A stretch of 33,140 nt of DNA from Streptomyces zhaozhouensis (GCF_900230195.1 NZ_OCNE01000033.1:1-33140), one strand, 5' to 3'. Numbered from the stretch's first letter, positions 8,050-16,675 are shown. The notes: generated by a model from the sequence alone, not told the origin. Numbers and translations: made by a program.

Positions 8050-8454
8050 TGAGGTTCGGGTGAGGCCAACACCTGCCAGGTTGGTATTTCCGCAGGTGGC
8101 GGCGTTGGCGAGAGTCGGCTTGGGGCAGTCCAGGGAGGGCTCGGGGAGCGATTCGGCTCCCCAATGGCTCCCATGTGATGCGCCGAAGGCGGCTCATCTT
8201 TACCGGACGTGAACCTCAGCCGACCCGTCGGCCGGCGGCGATGCCAGGCTGGTGTCGCTGTGGTTCCTCGTGCCGTAGACGGCACTCAACTCGTGCTGCA
8301 GGGCGACGGTGCCTGCCTCATCCGCGTGGTCACCCTCGCCGTCTCCTGATATGGGAAGTGGCGCGATGGCCAGCGGCTGCTCCGCGATCACGTCCAGCGA
8401 GCTCGTCCGCACCTGATAGCCAAGCCCTGCAGCAATTCATTCTGAAACGATCAA
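8050..8454. other. Probable integrative-element debris, no intact gene
   Basis: Short frames are open on both strands but none is convincing. Small palindromic segments (CCAAC...GTTGG and CACCTG...CAGGTG within 8062-8098) lie just inside the tRNA fragment, where integrase arm sites would be expected; this is only suggestive. A minus frame at 8200-8412 (70 codons) has no recognisable motif. Confidence 0.4.
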
Positions 8455-8532
8455 TCAGGCGCGGCCGGGGCCGTAGAGGTAGGCGAGAAGTTTGCGGGTT
8501 CCGCCGATGCCGGTGCTGATCTTGGGGATCAC
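8455..8532 (-). pseudogene. Relaxase/mobilisation protein N-terminal fragment
   Basis: From GTG 8532 the frame encodes VIPKISTGIGGTRKLLAYLY followed by GPGRA and a stop. I recognise this as resembling the opening of Streptomyces relaxase/mobilisation proteins (pattern M-x-PKIS-x-G...YLYGPGR). Only 25 codons survive. Its place just inside the tRNA-Pro fragment supports the idea of a deleted integrative conjugative element. The match is short and from memory. Confidence 0.5.
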
Positions 8533-8689
8533 CCGGCTACCGCCGGATGACGTCGGTGACCGCGTCCCACACCGCCACCCTCCAACTTCTGGCCCGTGTC
8601 CAGGACGCGATCGAGACCGTGGACGAAGTGGATCAGGGCTTCGACCCAAGTGAGCCGCCAGTCGGCAACTGAGACCACGCAACGACGAA

Positions 8690-8717
8690 GGTCCCGACCG
8701 CCGGAGCGGTCGGGACC
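8690..8717 (-). terminator. Terminator after tRNA-Ser
   Basis: A perfect 12-bp stem, GGTCCCGACCGC / GCGGTCGGGACC, with a CGGA loop lies 26 bp beyond the 3' end of tRNA-Ser in its reading direction. It is followed by no T-run. Confidence 0.8.
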
Positions 8718-8742
8718 CACGTTCAGCCCGGTGAAGGCTGGG

Positions 8743-8827
8743 CGGAGGATACGAGATTCGAACTCGTGAGGGTGTGAACCCAACACGCTTTCCAAGCGTG
8801 CGCCCTAGGCCTCTAGGCGAATCCTCC
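8743..8827 (-). tRNA. tRNA-Ser(GGA)
   Basis: An 85-nt tRNA with acceptor stem GGAGGAT/ATCCTCC, discriminator G, a long variable arm as expected for a class II tRNA, and anticodon stem-loop CACGCTTGGAAAGCGTG giving anticodon GGA. The T arm carries GTTCGAATC. CCA is not encoded. A -10-like TATCGT lies a few bases upstream (about 8836-8841 on the minus strand). It is divergent from ffs. Confidence 0.95.
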
Positions 8828-8920
8828 GCCGGACACGATACAAGACCGAGGAGTGTGGTCGCGAACCCGCTTCCGTTGGGCCGGGGGTGTGAGGGACGGG
8901 GGAAGCATCCGGTAGGGTTG

Positions 8921-9014
8921 GGGTCAGCCCCTCACGCGGCGCTATCTCACTGAACTCCCCCAGGGCCGGAAGGCAGCAAGGGTAGGTGGGCTCTGGTGGG
9001 TGCGTGAGGGGCCC
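8921..9014 (+). ncRNA. ffs: Signal recognition particle RNA (4.5S/scRNA)
   Basis: The ends GCCCCTCACGC (8927-8937) and GCGTGAGGGGC (9002-9012) pair as the terminal helix. The apical domain contains CCGGAAGGCAGCA, with the GGAA tetraloop and the conserved asymmetric loop that binds Ffh. The short hairpin type is normal for actinobacteria. A -10-like TAGGGT lies at 8913-8918. The position directly before dnaX is the usual Streptomyces arrangement. The exact ends are estimated to within a few bases. Confidence 0.92.
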
Positions 9015-9049
9015 TCGCGTTGTCAGTGGGGGCCTATATCGTCGGTGTC

Positions 9050-11296
9050 GTGTCCTCCCTCGCGCTGTACCGCCGCTACCGACCCGAGACCTTCGCCGAG
9101 GTCATCGGGCAGGAGCATGTCACCGATCCGCTGCAGCAGGCCCTGCGGAACAACCGGGTCAACCACGCGTATCTGTTCAGTGGCCCGCGAGGCTGCGGAA
9201 AGACCACGAGCGCGCGGATCCTCGCCCGTTGTCTCAACTGCGAGCAGGGCCCGACGCCCACCCCCTGCGGGGAGTGCCAGTCCTGCCGTGACCTGGCGCG
9301 GAACGGGCCCGGCTCGATCGACGTGATCGAGATCGACGCCGCCTCGCACGGCGGTGTCGACGACGCCAGGGACCTGCGGGAGAAGGCGTTCTTCGGCCCG
9401 GCGTCCAGCCGATACAAGATCTACATCATCGACGAGGCGCACATGGTCACGTCGGCGGGGTTCAACGCCCTGCTGAAGGTGGTGGAGGAGCCTCCGGAGC
9501 ATCTGAAGTTCATCTTCGCGACCACGGAGCCCGAGAAGGTCATCGGCACCATCAGGTCGCGCACCCACCACTACCCCTTCCGGCTGGTTCCGCCCGGCAC
9601 GCTGCGGGAGTATCTGGCCAGCGTCTGCGGCAGCGAGTCCGTCCCGGTCGAGGAGACGGTGCTGCCGCTGGTGGTCAGGGCCGGCGCGGGCTCGGTGCGG
9701 GACTCGATGTCGGTGATGGACCAGTTGCTCGCGGGCGCCACCGACTCCGGGGTCACCTACGACATGGCGACGGCGCTGCTCGGTTACACGGACGGCGCCC
9801 TGCTGGACAGCGTCGTCGACGCGTTCGCGACGGGGGACGGCGCGGCCGCGTTCGGCGTGGTGGACCGGGTGATCGAGGGCGGCCACGACCCGCGCCGTTT
9901 CGTGATGGACCTGCTGGAGCGGCTGCGGGATCTGCTGATCCTGGCCGCCGTCCCCGACGCGGCGGAGAAGGGCCTGATCGACGCCCCGGTCGACGTGCTG
10001 GAGCGGATGCGGGAGCAGGCGACGCGGATGGGCGCGGCGGAGTTGAGCCGGGCCGCCGATCTGGTCAACTCCGGGTTGACGGAGATGCGGGGCGCGACGT
10101 CCCCCCGGTTGCAGCTCGAACTGATCTGTGCCCGGGTGCTGCTGCCGGCGGCGTTCGGTGACGAACGGTCGCTGCAGAGCCGGTTGGAGCGGTTGGAGCG
10201 CGGCGTCTCGCTGGCCGGGCCGCCGGCTCAGGCGGCGCCGGGCGGCCCGGTGGCCGCACCGCAGCCGGCGCCCGTCGCCCCGCCCGCGCCCCCCACCGCG
10301 CAGGCACCGCCCCCCGCACAGGCGCCCCCCGCCGCGCAGGCACCGCCGCCACCGCCTGCGCCGGCGCAGGCGGTGGAGCAGCAGCCACCCGTGCAACAGC
10401 AGCCGCAGCCCGGCGCGTGGCCCTCCGGGGCCACGGGGGCCGCCGGTTCCGGGGGCGGCCCCCGCCCCGGCGCCTGGCCGGGGGCGGCCGCGCCCGGCGC
10501 GCGGCCCGAGCCGGCGTCGCGGCCGGAGCCCGCGCCCGCCGCGCCGGCCCCCGCCCCCGGTGGCGGCGGGGGCGACCCGGCGCAGGTGCGCCAGCTCTGG
10601 CCGGAGATCCTGGACGCGGTGAAGAAGCGCCGCCGCTACAGCTGGATCCTGCTGAGCCAGAACGCCCAGGTCGTCGGCTTCGACAACGGCAGTTCCACGC
10701 TCCGCCTCGGCTTCGCCTCCTCGGGTGCCCGGGACAACTTCGTCAACAGCGGCAGCGAGGACGTGCTGCGCCAGGCGTTGAACGACCGGATGGGCGTCAC
10801 CTGGCGGATCGATGCCGTGGTCGACCAGGGCGGAGGCGGTGGCGGCCCTCGTCCCGGCGGGTCCGGAGGCGGGTTCGGAGGTTCGGGCGGTGGTTCGGGC
10901 GGCGGGTTCGCCCCCGGTCCCTCGGCGCCGCCGGCTGCCCCGGCCCCGCACCAGGCGCCGCCCGCGGACCGTTCCGCGCCCCCGGGGCAGCAGCCTCCAC
11001 GGCAGCCCCCGTCGCAGCAGCCCCCGCAGGGGATCCAGCAGCCGGCGCCGGCGGCCGCCCCGCCCGCGCGGCAGCCCGGCCAGGACGCGCACGGCGCGAC
11101 GGCGCCGGCCACGTCGGCGCCCGCCGCCCCCGCGCCGGTGAGGGAGGCGCCCCCCGCGCCGCGTCCCCGGGTGGCCGCCGAGGACGACATTCCGGACGAG
11201 GACGATCCCGACCTGGACGAGACGGCGCTCAGCGGCCACGACTTGATCGTTCGCGAGCTGGGAGCGACGGTTCTTGAGGAGATTCGTCACGAGTAA
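9050..11296 (+). CDS. dnaX: DNA polymerase III subunit gamma/tau
   Basis: Clamp-loader ATPase of the replicative polymerase. From GTG 9050 the protein is 748 residues and begins MSSLALYRRYRPETFAEVIG, the family's usual start; an in-frame TTG at 9020 abuts ffs and is less likely. Visible are Walker A GPRGCGKT (45-52), a four-Cys zinc module (RCLNC...PCGECQSC), Walker B with DEAH, the EEPPEH segment and the sensor region GTIRSRTHHYPF. Residues from about 395 are long Pro/Ala/Gln/Gly-rich linkers around a folded tau segment (about 510-600). No A-rich slippery site like that of E. coli dnaX is present, so a frameshifted gamma form is not indicated. ybaB follows 69 bp downstream. Confidence 0.95.
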   Translation: MSSLALYRRYRPETFAEVIGQEHVTDPLQQALRNNRVNHAYLFSGPRGCGKTTSARILARCLNCEQGPTPTPCGECQSCRDLARNGPGSIDVIEIDAASHGGVDDARDLREKAFFGPASSRYKIYIIDEAHMVTSAGFNALLKVVEEPPEHLKFIFATTEPEKVIGTIRSRTHHYPFRLVPPGTLREYLASVCGSESVPVEETVLPLVVRAGAGSVRDSMSVMDQLLAGATDSGVTYDMATALLGYTDGALLDSVVDAFATGDGAAAFGVVDRVIEGGHDPRRFVMDLLERLRDLLILAAVPDAAEKGLIDAPVDVLERMREQATRMGAAELSRAADLVNSGLTEMRGATSPRLQLELICARVLLPAAFGDERSLQSRLERLERGVSLAGPPAQAAPGGPVAAPQPAPVAPPAPPTAQAPPPAQAPPAAQAPPPPPAPAQAVEQQPPVQQQPQPGAWPSGATGAAGSGGGPRPGAWPGAAAPGARPEPASRPEPAPAAPAPAPGGGGGDPAQVRQLWPEILDAVKKRRRYSWILLSQNAQVVGFDNGSSTLRLGFASSGARDNFVNSGSEDVLRQALNDRMGVTWRIDAVVDQGGGGGGPRPGGSGGGFGGSGGGSGGGFAPGPSAPPAAPAPHQAPPADRSAPPGQQPPRQPPSQQPPQGIQQPAPAAAPPARQPGQDAHGATAPATSAPAAPAPVREAPPAPRPRVAAEDDIPDEDDPDLDETALSGHDLIVRELGATVLEEIRHE

Positions 11297-11365
11297 GACC
11301 GAAGCCGCCGGAGCCCGTACGCTCAGGGGTACGGAATTGTTGTCGATAGCCCAGGAGTGAAGCCC

Positions 11366-11707
11366 GTGTTCCCTGGTGGCGGTGGGGTCGATATGCAGCA
11401 GTTGTTGCAGCAGGCCCAGAAGATGCAGCAGGATCTCGCCACGGCGCAGCAGGAGCTGGCCGAGACCCCGGTCGAGGGCAGCGCGGGCGGTGGCCTGGTG
11501 AAGGCCACGGTCACCGGCTCCGGCGAGCTGACCGCCCTGGTGATCTCACCCGCCGCCGTGGACCCCGAGGACACCGAGACCCTGGCCGACCTGGTGATCG
11601 CCGCGGTCCGCGACGCCAACAACGCGGCCCAGGAGCTGGCCAAGGCGAAGCTGGGTCCGCTGGCCCAGGGGCTGGGCGGCGGCGGCATCCCCGGTCTGCC
11701 GATGTGA
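11366..11707 (+). CDS. ybaB: YbaB/EbfC nucleoid-associated protein
   Basis: A 113-residue DNA-binding protein that bends and compacts DNA as a dimer, commonly encoded between dnaX and recR. The sequence begins MFPGGGGVDMQQLLQQAQKM, followed by a helical region and the family core LVKATVTGSGELTALVISPA, and ends in a Gly-rich tail. GTG 11366 is chosen over in-frame GTG 11357 because AGGAG (11353-11357) is 8 nt upstream and because family members start MFPGGG. Its stop overlaps a Thr-rich downstream ORF (GTGA). Confidence 0.93.
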   Translation: MFPGGGGVDMQQLLQQAQKMQQDLATAQQELAETPVEGSAGGGLVKATVTGSGELTALVISPAAVDPEDTETLADLVIAAVRDANNAAQELAKAKLGPLAQGLGGGGIPGLPM

Positions 11708-11972
11708 ACCGACCTGCGACGGCGACCGTGACGACCACCACGACGACCGTGACGGCCACCACGACCACCACGACCACCGCGACGAACGTGGCGACCACCA
11801 CGTCGGCGGTGGCGGCGTTGGCGGGAGTGGCGGCGGTGCCGGCCTCCCCGGCCGCCACGTCGGCTCGGGGCAAGCGGGGCACGCGGAGCGCGAGGAACAC
11901 GAGGAAGAGCGCGGTCATCGAGGTGATGGCCGCCGCAGGCGGTGCGGACGGCGAAGGCGGAAGAGGCATCCC
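11704..11972 (+). repeat. ACC/ACG-rich low-complexity repeat, possible Thr-rich ORF
   Basis: From 11720 to about 11810 the DNA is a degenerate tandem array of GACCACCACGACGACC-like units. In the frame starting at GTG 11704, which overlaps the ybaB stop as GTGA, it encodes a 94-residue Thr-rich ORF (TVTTTTTTVTATTTTTTTAT), then Ala/Val-rich and basic segments, ending inside recR. The overlap would permit coupled translation, but the composition may only be the repeat. I see no recognisable domain. Confidence 0.45.
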
Positions 11973-12572
11973 GTGTACGAGGGCGTAGTCCAGGAACTCA
12001 TCGACGAGTTGGGCCGTCTCCCCGGCGTCGGTCCGAAGAGCGCCCAGCGGATCGCCTTCCACATCCTCCAGTCCGAGCCGGCCGACGTGCGCCGGCTCGC
12101 GCACGCCCTCACCGAGGTCAAGGAGAAGGTCAGGTTCTGCGCCGTGTGCGGCAACGTCGCGCAGGAGGAGCAGTGCCGCGTCTGCGCCGACCCCCGCCGG
12201 GACCCGGGCGTGATCTGTGTGGTCGAGGAGCCCAAGGACGTGGTGGCGATCGAGCGGACCCGCGAGTTCCGGGGCCGCTACCACGTGTTGGGCGGCGCGA
12301 TCAGCCCTATCGACGGAGTCGGCCCGGACGACCTGCGGATCAGGGAGCTGCTGGCGCGGCTCGCCGACGGTTCGGTCACGGAGTTGATCCTGGCGACCGA
12401 CCCCAACCTGGAGGGCGAGGCCACCGCCACCTATCTGGCGCGGATGGTCGGCCCCATGGGCCTTCGGGTCACCCGGCTAGCCAGCGGCCTGCCGGTGGGG
12501 GGAGACTTGGAGTATGCCGACGAGGTCACCTTGGGCCGGGCCTTCGAGGGTAGACGGCTGCTTGATGTGTGA
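11973..12572 (+). CDS. recR: Recombination mediator RecR
   Basis: A 199-residue protein that acts with RecO/RecF in loading RecA at gaps. From GTG 11973 (GGAAGAGG just upstream) it shows the helix-hairpin-helix LPGVGPKSAQRIAFHIL, the zinc finger CAVCGNVAQEEQCRVC, and the Toprim domain (VICVVEEPKDVVAIE, then ILATDPNLEGEATATYLARM). The length and ending (TLGRAFEGRRLLDV) are standard. It is probably in one operon with dnaX and ybaB. Confidence 0.96.
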   Translation: MYEGVVQELIDELGRLPGVGPKSAQRIAFHILQSEPADVRRLAHALTEVKEKVRFCAVCGNVAQEEQCRVCADPRRDPGVICVVEEPKDVVAIERTREFRGRYHVLGGAISPIDGVGPDDLRIRELLARLADGSVTELILATDPNLEGEATATYLARMVGPMGLRVTRLASGLPVGGDLEYADEVTLGRAFEGRRLLDV

Positions 12573-12689
12573 CGCGTGGACGGCGGCGGCGGGTGCCGGC
12601 GCCGTTCCACCGGTCGCGCGTGCGAACGGGAACGTGGTGCGCGCGGCGTCCGTTGCAGACGTAGTGACCTTTGGGGAGGCGACCACCTG

Positions 12690-13424
12690 ATGGCCGATGC
12701 GACGACGGGGCAGGAGATCGAGGAGACACCGGTGGACCAGGTCGGGCCGACCGGTCCCCCGGCCCGCGAGGAGGGCGTCGGGGCCCAGGCCGGGCCCGAC
12801 AGTTTCTCGGTGCAGATCGCGGACCAGATCGAGAGCTTCGTGGTCGCGGTGACCGAGGTCGCCAGAGGCGACGACCCGGACAGCGCGGTGCCCTACCTGC
12901 TGCTCCAGGTTTCCCAACTGCTGCTGGCCGGCGGCCGGTTGGGCGCGCACGAGGACATCGTCCCGGACGAGCGCTACGAGCCGGACGCGGGCCCCGATCC
13001 GGACATGGACTCGCTGCGCGAGGGGCTGGCCGCGCTGCTGACGCCGGTCGACGTCTACTCCGAGGTCTTCGATCCCTACGTGCCGCACAGCAAGCCGGTG
13101 GCGGCCCGGATATCGGACGACCTGGCCAACATCGTCAGCGATCTTCGCCATGGCATGGCGCACTACGGCCGGGGCCGGGTCACCGAGGCGCTGTGGTGGT
13201 GGCAGTTCTCCTACCTGACGAACTGGGGGCCCACGGCCAGCGCCGCCCTGCGCGCGCTCCAGTCGCTGGTGGCGCACGTCCGGCTGAACACGCCGCTGGC
13301 CGAGTTGAACGGGTTGGACACCGACAGCGCGGCGGAGGACGGCGACCTGGAGCGGCAGGCGGGGCGGGTCATGGCCGCCGAGATCGGCGCCCCGCTGGGG
13401 CTGCGGACCCGCGACCCGCGCTGA
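12690..13424 (+). CDS. DUF5063 family protein
   Basis: A 244-residue acidic protein starting at ATG 12690, with GGGGAGG about 10 nt upstream (the upstream extension of the frame has no such site). After a disordered N-terminus (~35 residues) it is helical, with VQIADQIESFVVAVTEVARG, then SDLRHGMAHYGRGRVTEALW and WWQFSYLTNWGPTASAALRAL. I recall this family as DUF5063, found next to recR in Streptomyces; its function is unknown. No membrane segment is visible. It ends about 90 bp from the convergent phosphatase gene. Confidence 0.75.
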   Translation: MADATTGQEIEETPVDQVGPTGPPAREEGVGAQAGPDSFSVQIADQIESFVVAVTEVARGDDPDSAVPYLLLQVSQLLLAGGRLGAHEDIVPDERYEPDAGPDPDMDSLREGLAALLTPVDVYSEVFDPYVPHSKPVAARISDDLANIVSDLRHGMAHYGRGRVTEALWWWQFSYLTNWGPTASAALRALQSLVAHVRLNTPLAELNGLDTDSAAEDGDLERQAGRVMAAEIGAPLGLRTRDPR

Positions 13425-13439
13425 AGACCCGGGCAGCCG

Positions 13440-13514
13440 GGCCGTCAGGCCGTCAGCCATCGCGCGGTCAGGCGGCCGGGCGGACAGTCGGTCGGGCGGT
13501 CAGGCAGTCGGGCG
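13440..13514. repeat. Degenerate GTCAGGCGG-type tandem repeats between convergent genes
   Basis: The gap between the DUF5063 gene and the phosphatase gene is filled with irregular repeats of GTC-(A/G)-GGC-GG (for example GGTCAGGCGG, GTCGGGCGGTCAGGCAGTC, GGGCGGTCAGTCGG). The spacing is irregular, and no stable terminator stem was found within it. Confidence 0.6.
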
Positions 13515-13515
13515 G

Positions 13516-15639
13516 TCAGTCGGCGGTCCGCAGCAGGAGCAGCGCGATGTCGTCCCTGGTCTCCGCGTGGTGTGTGCCGTGCAGCAAGGTGTCGGCCAGC
13601 GCGTCCAACCGTTGCTCGTCCGCGCGCACCAGATGGCCGGCCAGGCGTAGCGCGGAGTCCTCCAGGTCCTCGCCGGGGGTCTCGATCAGGCCGTCGGTGT
13701 ACATGAGCAGCACGGATCCCGGTGGCAGCGCGATCTCGGTCTCCGGGTACTCGGCCTCCGGGTCGATGCCGAGCAGCAGCCCCGGCGGCACGGGAAGCAG
13801 GTCCGCCCGCCCGTCCGGGTGACGCAGCAGCGGCGGCGGATGGCCGGCGCTGGCCAGCCGCAGCCGGTGCGTCGAACGGTCGTAGTGGCCGTAGAGGCAG
13901 CTGGTGAAGAGGCCGGGGTCGAGGTCGGTGAGCAGCCGGTTGGTCCGGCGCAGCACCTCGCCGGGGGCGGCGCCCGCCGTGGCGTGCACGGCCGTGCGCA
14001 CCTGGCCCATCAGCGCCGCCGCCCGCACGTTGTGGCCCTGGACGTCCCCGATGGCGACCGCGGTGTGGCACGTGTCCAACGAGATCACGTCGTAGAAGTC
14101 GCCGCCGATCTCGATGCCCTCGGTGGCCGGCAGATAGCGGGCCGCCACGGAGAGGCCCCCGGGGTCGGGGAGGCGGTGCGGCAGCAGACCGGCCTGGAGG
14201 CTGAGGACCAGCTGGTGCTTGGCGTCGTAGAGCCGCGCCCGGTCCAGTGCCTGGGAGATCAGGCTGGACAGCGAGGTCAGTACCGCTCGTTCCTCGGAAG
14301 TGAAGTGGTGGTTCCGGTCATAGGTGAGCACGAGACAGCCCACCGAACGACCCGAGGTGATCAGCGGCAGAAAGGCCCAGGCGCGCATCACCAGGGTGCC
14401 GCGCAGCCCTGGGTAGTCGCGCACCAGCTCCTCGCGGGAGTCATAGAACGCGGGAGCCCTGTTGACCAGGGTCTTCGCCGGGGGTGAGGGCGGCGGGTGG
14501 AGTGGGGCGTTGTCGTAGCGCTCTATCTGCCGCCGGGTGAGGCCGCGACAGCCGACCGAGCGGAGTCGACCGCCTTCCGCCACATAGATGATCAGTCCCT
14601 GTGCCTCGAAGGTCGACATCACCTGCTCCGCGACCGTTTCCACCACGTCCTTGACCCCGACGGCCTGGGTGAGCGCGGCGCCGAGCTGGAGCAGTTGGTA
14701 GAGCGCGCCGCCCTCCGCCGGCGCGTGGGGGAGTCCGAGCTCGGGCGGTCGTTCGTCGGCCGCGGTCCGTTCCGGCGCCGGGCAGATCCGGATGGTGATG
14801 CCGCGCGGGCCCGGATAGACGTGGAAGGTGAGCCACTCGCCCGAGGGCTTGGCCATCGAGAACGACAGCGGCTCACGGCTGAAGATGGCGGTGCGGTAGC
14901 GGTCCTCGATGATCGGGTCGCCGAGCCAGGGCACGGTCTCGTCCGGCAGCCTGCCGAGCAGCGCGTCGACCCGGGTGTCGAGAAGTTCCGCGGCCCGGCT
15001 GTTGACGTAGGCGACGACGCCCGAGAGGTCCACCGCGCACCACCCGTCGGGCAGCCCCTCGACCAGGTCGGCGGCGGCGAGCGCCTCGTCGGGTGCGGGG
15101 GTGCGCGGCCTGGGGCGGGAGAGCACGACCGGCTCCTCCTCCGCGACGTGCGGCTCCCCCTCCTCCTCGGCGCGCCGCAGCGGCCCGGCCAGCCGCCGGC
15201 AGAGCCGGTGCAGCTCCTCCGCCTCGCCGGCGGAGGGGCCGCGCGGGTGGGAGGCGGGCCAGAGCAGGGTGGCGACGCCCCAGCACGTGTCGGGCGGGTC
15301 GTGCGTGTCGCGGATCGGGGCGGAGCCGAGGGCGAACGCGTAGGGCAGTGCCATCGCGGCCTGCCCCTCGTCCGTCACCTCGCCGCGCCCCTGAACGTCC
15401 CGCCACGCCAGCCGCCGGCAGCGGGCCGCCTCGGCGATCGGCTGCCGGGAGGCGAGTTCGACCCGTGTCCACTGCCAGGCGAGGTTCGGGGGGACGCCGC
15501 TGATCAGGGCGAGGTGGAGCAGTGTGGCGCCGGGCCGGAGCAGGTGGACCAGGGCGCCGTAGGCGCCGGTCCGCTCCAGCGCCTCCACCACCGGCGGTTC
15601 CAGCGGGGAGAGCCGGGAGCCGCGCCGCAAAACGCCCAT
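13516..15639 (-). CDS. PAS/GAF-domain PP2C-type (SpoIIE) serine phosphatase
   Basis: A 707-residue protein from ATG 15639 (GTG 15708 would add 23 residues; neither has a clear SD). Residues 1-180 are an ANTAR/GAF-like or unassigned region. A PAS domain follows (~195-285: GWCAVDLSGVVAYVNSRAAE), then a GAF domain (~320-465) and a C-terminal PP2C/SpoIIE phosphatase (~490-706). The phosphatase shows IGGDFYDV, AIGDVQGHN, SAGHPPPL, LMYTDGLIE and RDDIALLLLR, which include the metal-binding aspartates. Such proteins dephosphorylate anti-sigma-factor antagonists in response to signals sensed by PAS/GAF. The natural partner is not evident here; the neighbouring ECF sigma gene is not of the SigF type. 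Confidence 0.88.
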   Translation of the reverse strand: MGVLRRGSRLSPLEPPVVEALERTGAYGALVHLLRPGATLLHLALISGVPPNLAWQWTRVELASRQPIAEAARCRRLAWRDVQGRGEVTDEGQAAMALPYAFALGSAPIRDTHDPPDTCWGVATLLWPASHPRGPSAGEAEELHRLCRRLAGPLRRAEEEGEPHVAEEEPVVLSRPRPRTPAPDEALAAADLVEGLPDGWCAVDLSGVVAYVNSRAAELLDTRVDALLGRLPDETVPWLGDPIIEDRYRTAIFSREPLSFSMAKPSGEWLTFHVYPGPRGITIRICPAPERTAADERPPELGLPHAPAEGGALYQLLQLGAALTQAVGVKDVVETVAEQVMSTFEAQGLIIYVAEGGRLRSVGCRGLTRRQIERYDNAPLHPPPSPPAKTLVNRAPAFYDSREELVRDYPGLRGTLVMRAWAFLPLITSGRSVGCLVLTYDRNHHFTSEERAVLTSLSSLISQALDRARLYDAKHQLVLSLQAGLLPHRLPDPGGLSVAARYLPATEGIEIGGDFYDVISLDTCHTAVAIGDVQGHNVRAAALMGQVRTAVHATAGAAPGEVLRRTNRLLTDLDPGLFTSCLYGHYDRSTHRLRLASAGHPPPLLRHPDGRADLLPVPPGLLLGIDPEAEYPETEIALPPGSVLLMYTDGLIETPGEDLEDSALRLAGHLVRADEQRLDALADTLLHGTHHAETRDDIALLLLRTAD

Positions 15640-15723
15640 GGACAAACGATATGCCCGATAGGCAGCGGTCGCGCGTCCCTTGGACGGCGGCCCACCCGCC
15701 GCTCGCACGGGCCGGGGATGCCG

Positions 15724-16473
15724 CTATCCGGGCGCGTCCGTCTCACCGAGAAAGCCCGGGTCGGCGCCGGTCAGCTGACGGGCGTACTCCTGGTGCACCC
15801 CGAGCAGCTCGCCCATCGGCACGGGCCGGCGCGAGGTCCCCGACAGGTCGGCGCGCGCCTCGCGCGACCAGAGCGGCGGCACGACCGAGAGCCCTTCGCC
15901 CGCCGTGGCCAGCGCTTTCGTCTCCGCGCGCCAGTCGGGCCACCGCACGTCCCGGTAGAACGCGGCGGACCCGCCGGTCAGCAGCCAGTCGAACCACTCC
16001 TGGTGCGCCACGTCCAGCGCGGTCCAGCCGAGGGTGTCGGGCGCGAAGTAGATCACCTCGCCCGGCAGGCCGGGACGCCCGACGGCCTCCGGCTCGGGGC
16101 CGTTGAGCGCGAAGACACCGCCGACCACGTCCTGCGCCAGCACCAGCCCGGAGCCGGGCCGCCAGCCGGGGACGAGGTCGTCGGGGAACGCGTTGACCCG
16201 GGCGAGGCTGGGCAGCCCGTGCGGGTTGCGCGGCGTCGCGCTGCCGAAGACCCGCAGCCAGCCGTCGTCCAGCAGCAGCCCGCCGCAGTGCAGTGCGAAG
16301 GCGCCCAGGTAGGAACGGGCGGTGACCTGGAGCTGCAGGAGCGTCGCACGCCCCAGCGCCGCGTCGACCGGCACGATCTCCAGGGGGACGGTGGCCGACG
16401 AGACCCTGCTCACCAGCCGGGGCCAGGCGGGCTCGGGCACTCCGGTGAGCTCTTCGAGACCGCGCATATTCAT
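15724..16473 (-). CDS. DUF2625 family protein
   Basis: About 249 residues from ATG 16473; ATG 16485 and GTG 16512 are possible longer starts, but GGGG lies 6 nt before 16473 and the homologues I recall begin near MRGLEEL. Family features are LLQLQVTARSYLGAFALHCG, LLLDDGWLRVFGSATPR, VYFAPDTLGWTALDV-like sequence (here VIYFAPDTLGWTALDV) and WFDWLLTGGSAAFYRDVRWP. The role is unknown; no signal or membrane segment is seen. It is followed on the same strand by the phosphatase gene after 84 bp. Direct repeats upstream may regulate it. Confidence 0.78.
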   Translation of the reverse strand: MNMRGLEELTGVPEPAWPRLVSRVSSATVPLEIVPVDAALGRATLLQLQVTARSYLGAFALHCGGLLLDDGWLRVFGSATPRNPHGLPSLARVNAFPDDLVPGWRPGSGLVLAQDVVGGVFALNGPEPEAVGRPGLPGEVIYFAPDTLGWTALDVAHQEWFDWLLTGGSAAFYRDVRWPDWRAETKALATAGEGLSVVPPLWSREARADLSGTSRRPVPMGELLGVHQEYARQLTGADPGFLGETDAPG

Positions 16474-16518
16474 GTTGTGCCCCATCTGTGCCGGGTTCCC
16501 TGCGGCTTCCACGTCCTG

Positions 16519-16553
16519 CCGACATCATCCTTGCCGTGTCGACATCATCGTTG
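16519..16553 (-). promoter_or_regulatory. Direct repeat GACATCATC-N-TTG, 20-bp period
   Basis: GACATCATCCTTG (16521-16533) and GACATCATCGTTG (16541-16553) repeat exactly two helical turns apart in the spacer upstream of the DUF2625 gene. The spacing fits two protein molecules binding one face of DNA. The regulator is unknown. A small hairpin, TCAGCA/TGCTGA, lies next to it (16561-16578). Confidence 0.45.
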
Positions 16554-16675
16554 ATCGCTCTCAGCATTTCGCTGCTGATGTGAGGTCGGTTACGTTTCGT
16601 GCTTGTTTCCGTGTGTGCCCCCCGACCAGCGGGCAGGGCTCGTGGCTGGACGGGCGGGGTCATGGCCTCGCTCGG

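Noticed and set aside
8200..8412. 70-codon minus ORF near the tRNA fragment as an integrase or excisionase remnant
   Set aside because: No helix-turn-helix or recombinase motif could be recognised.
10200..11200. Repeat-rich GC tracts in dnaX as a CRISPR or minisatellite
   Set aside because: They encode the Pro/Ala/Gln/Gly linkers in frame; there are no regular spacers or palindromic units. No CRISPR array was seen anywhere in the window.
9023..11290. 755-codon open frame antisense to dnaX
   Set aside because: It is an artefact of GC-rich codon use; it is Arg/Gly-rich, has no domain, and lies wholly opposite a certain gene.
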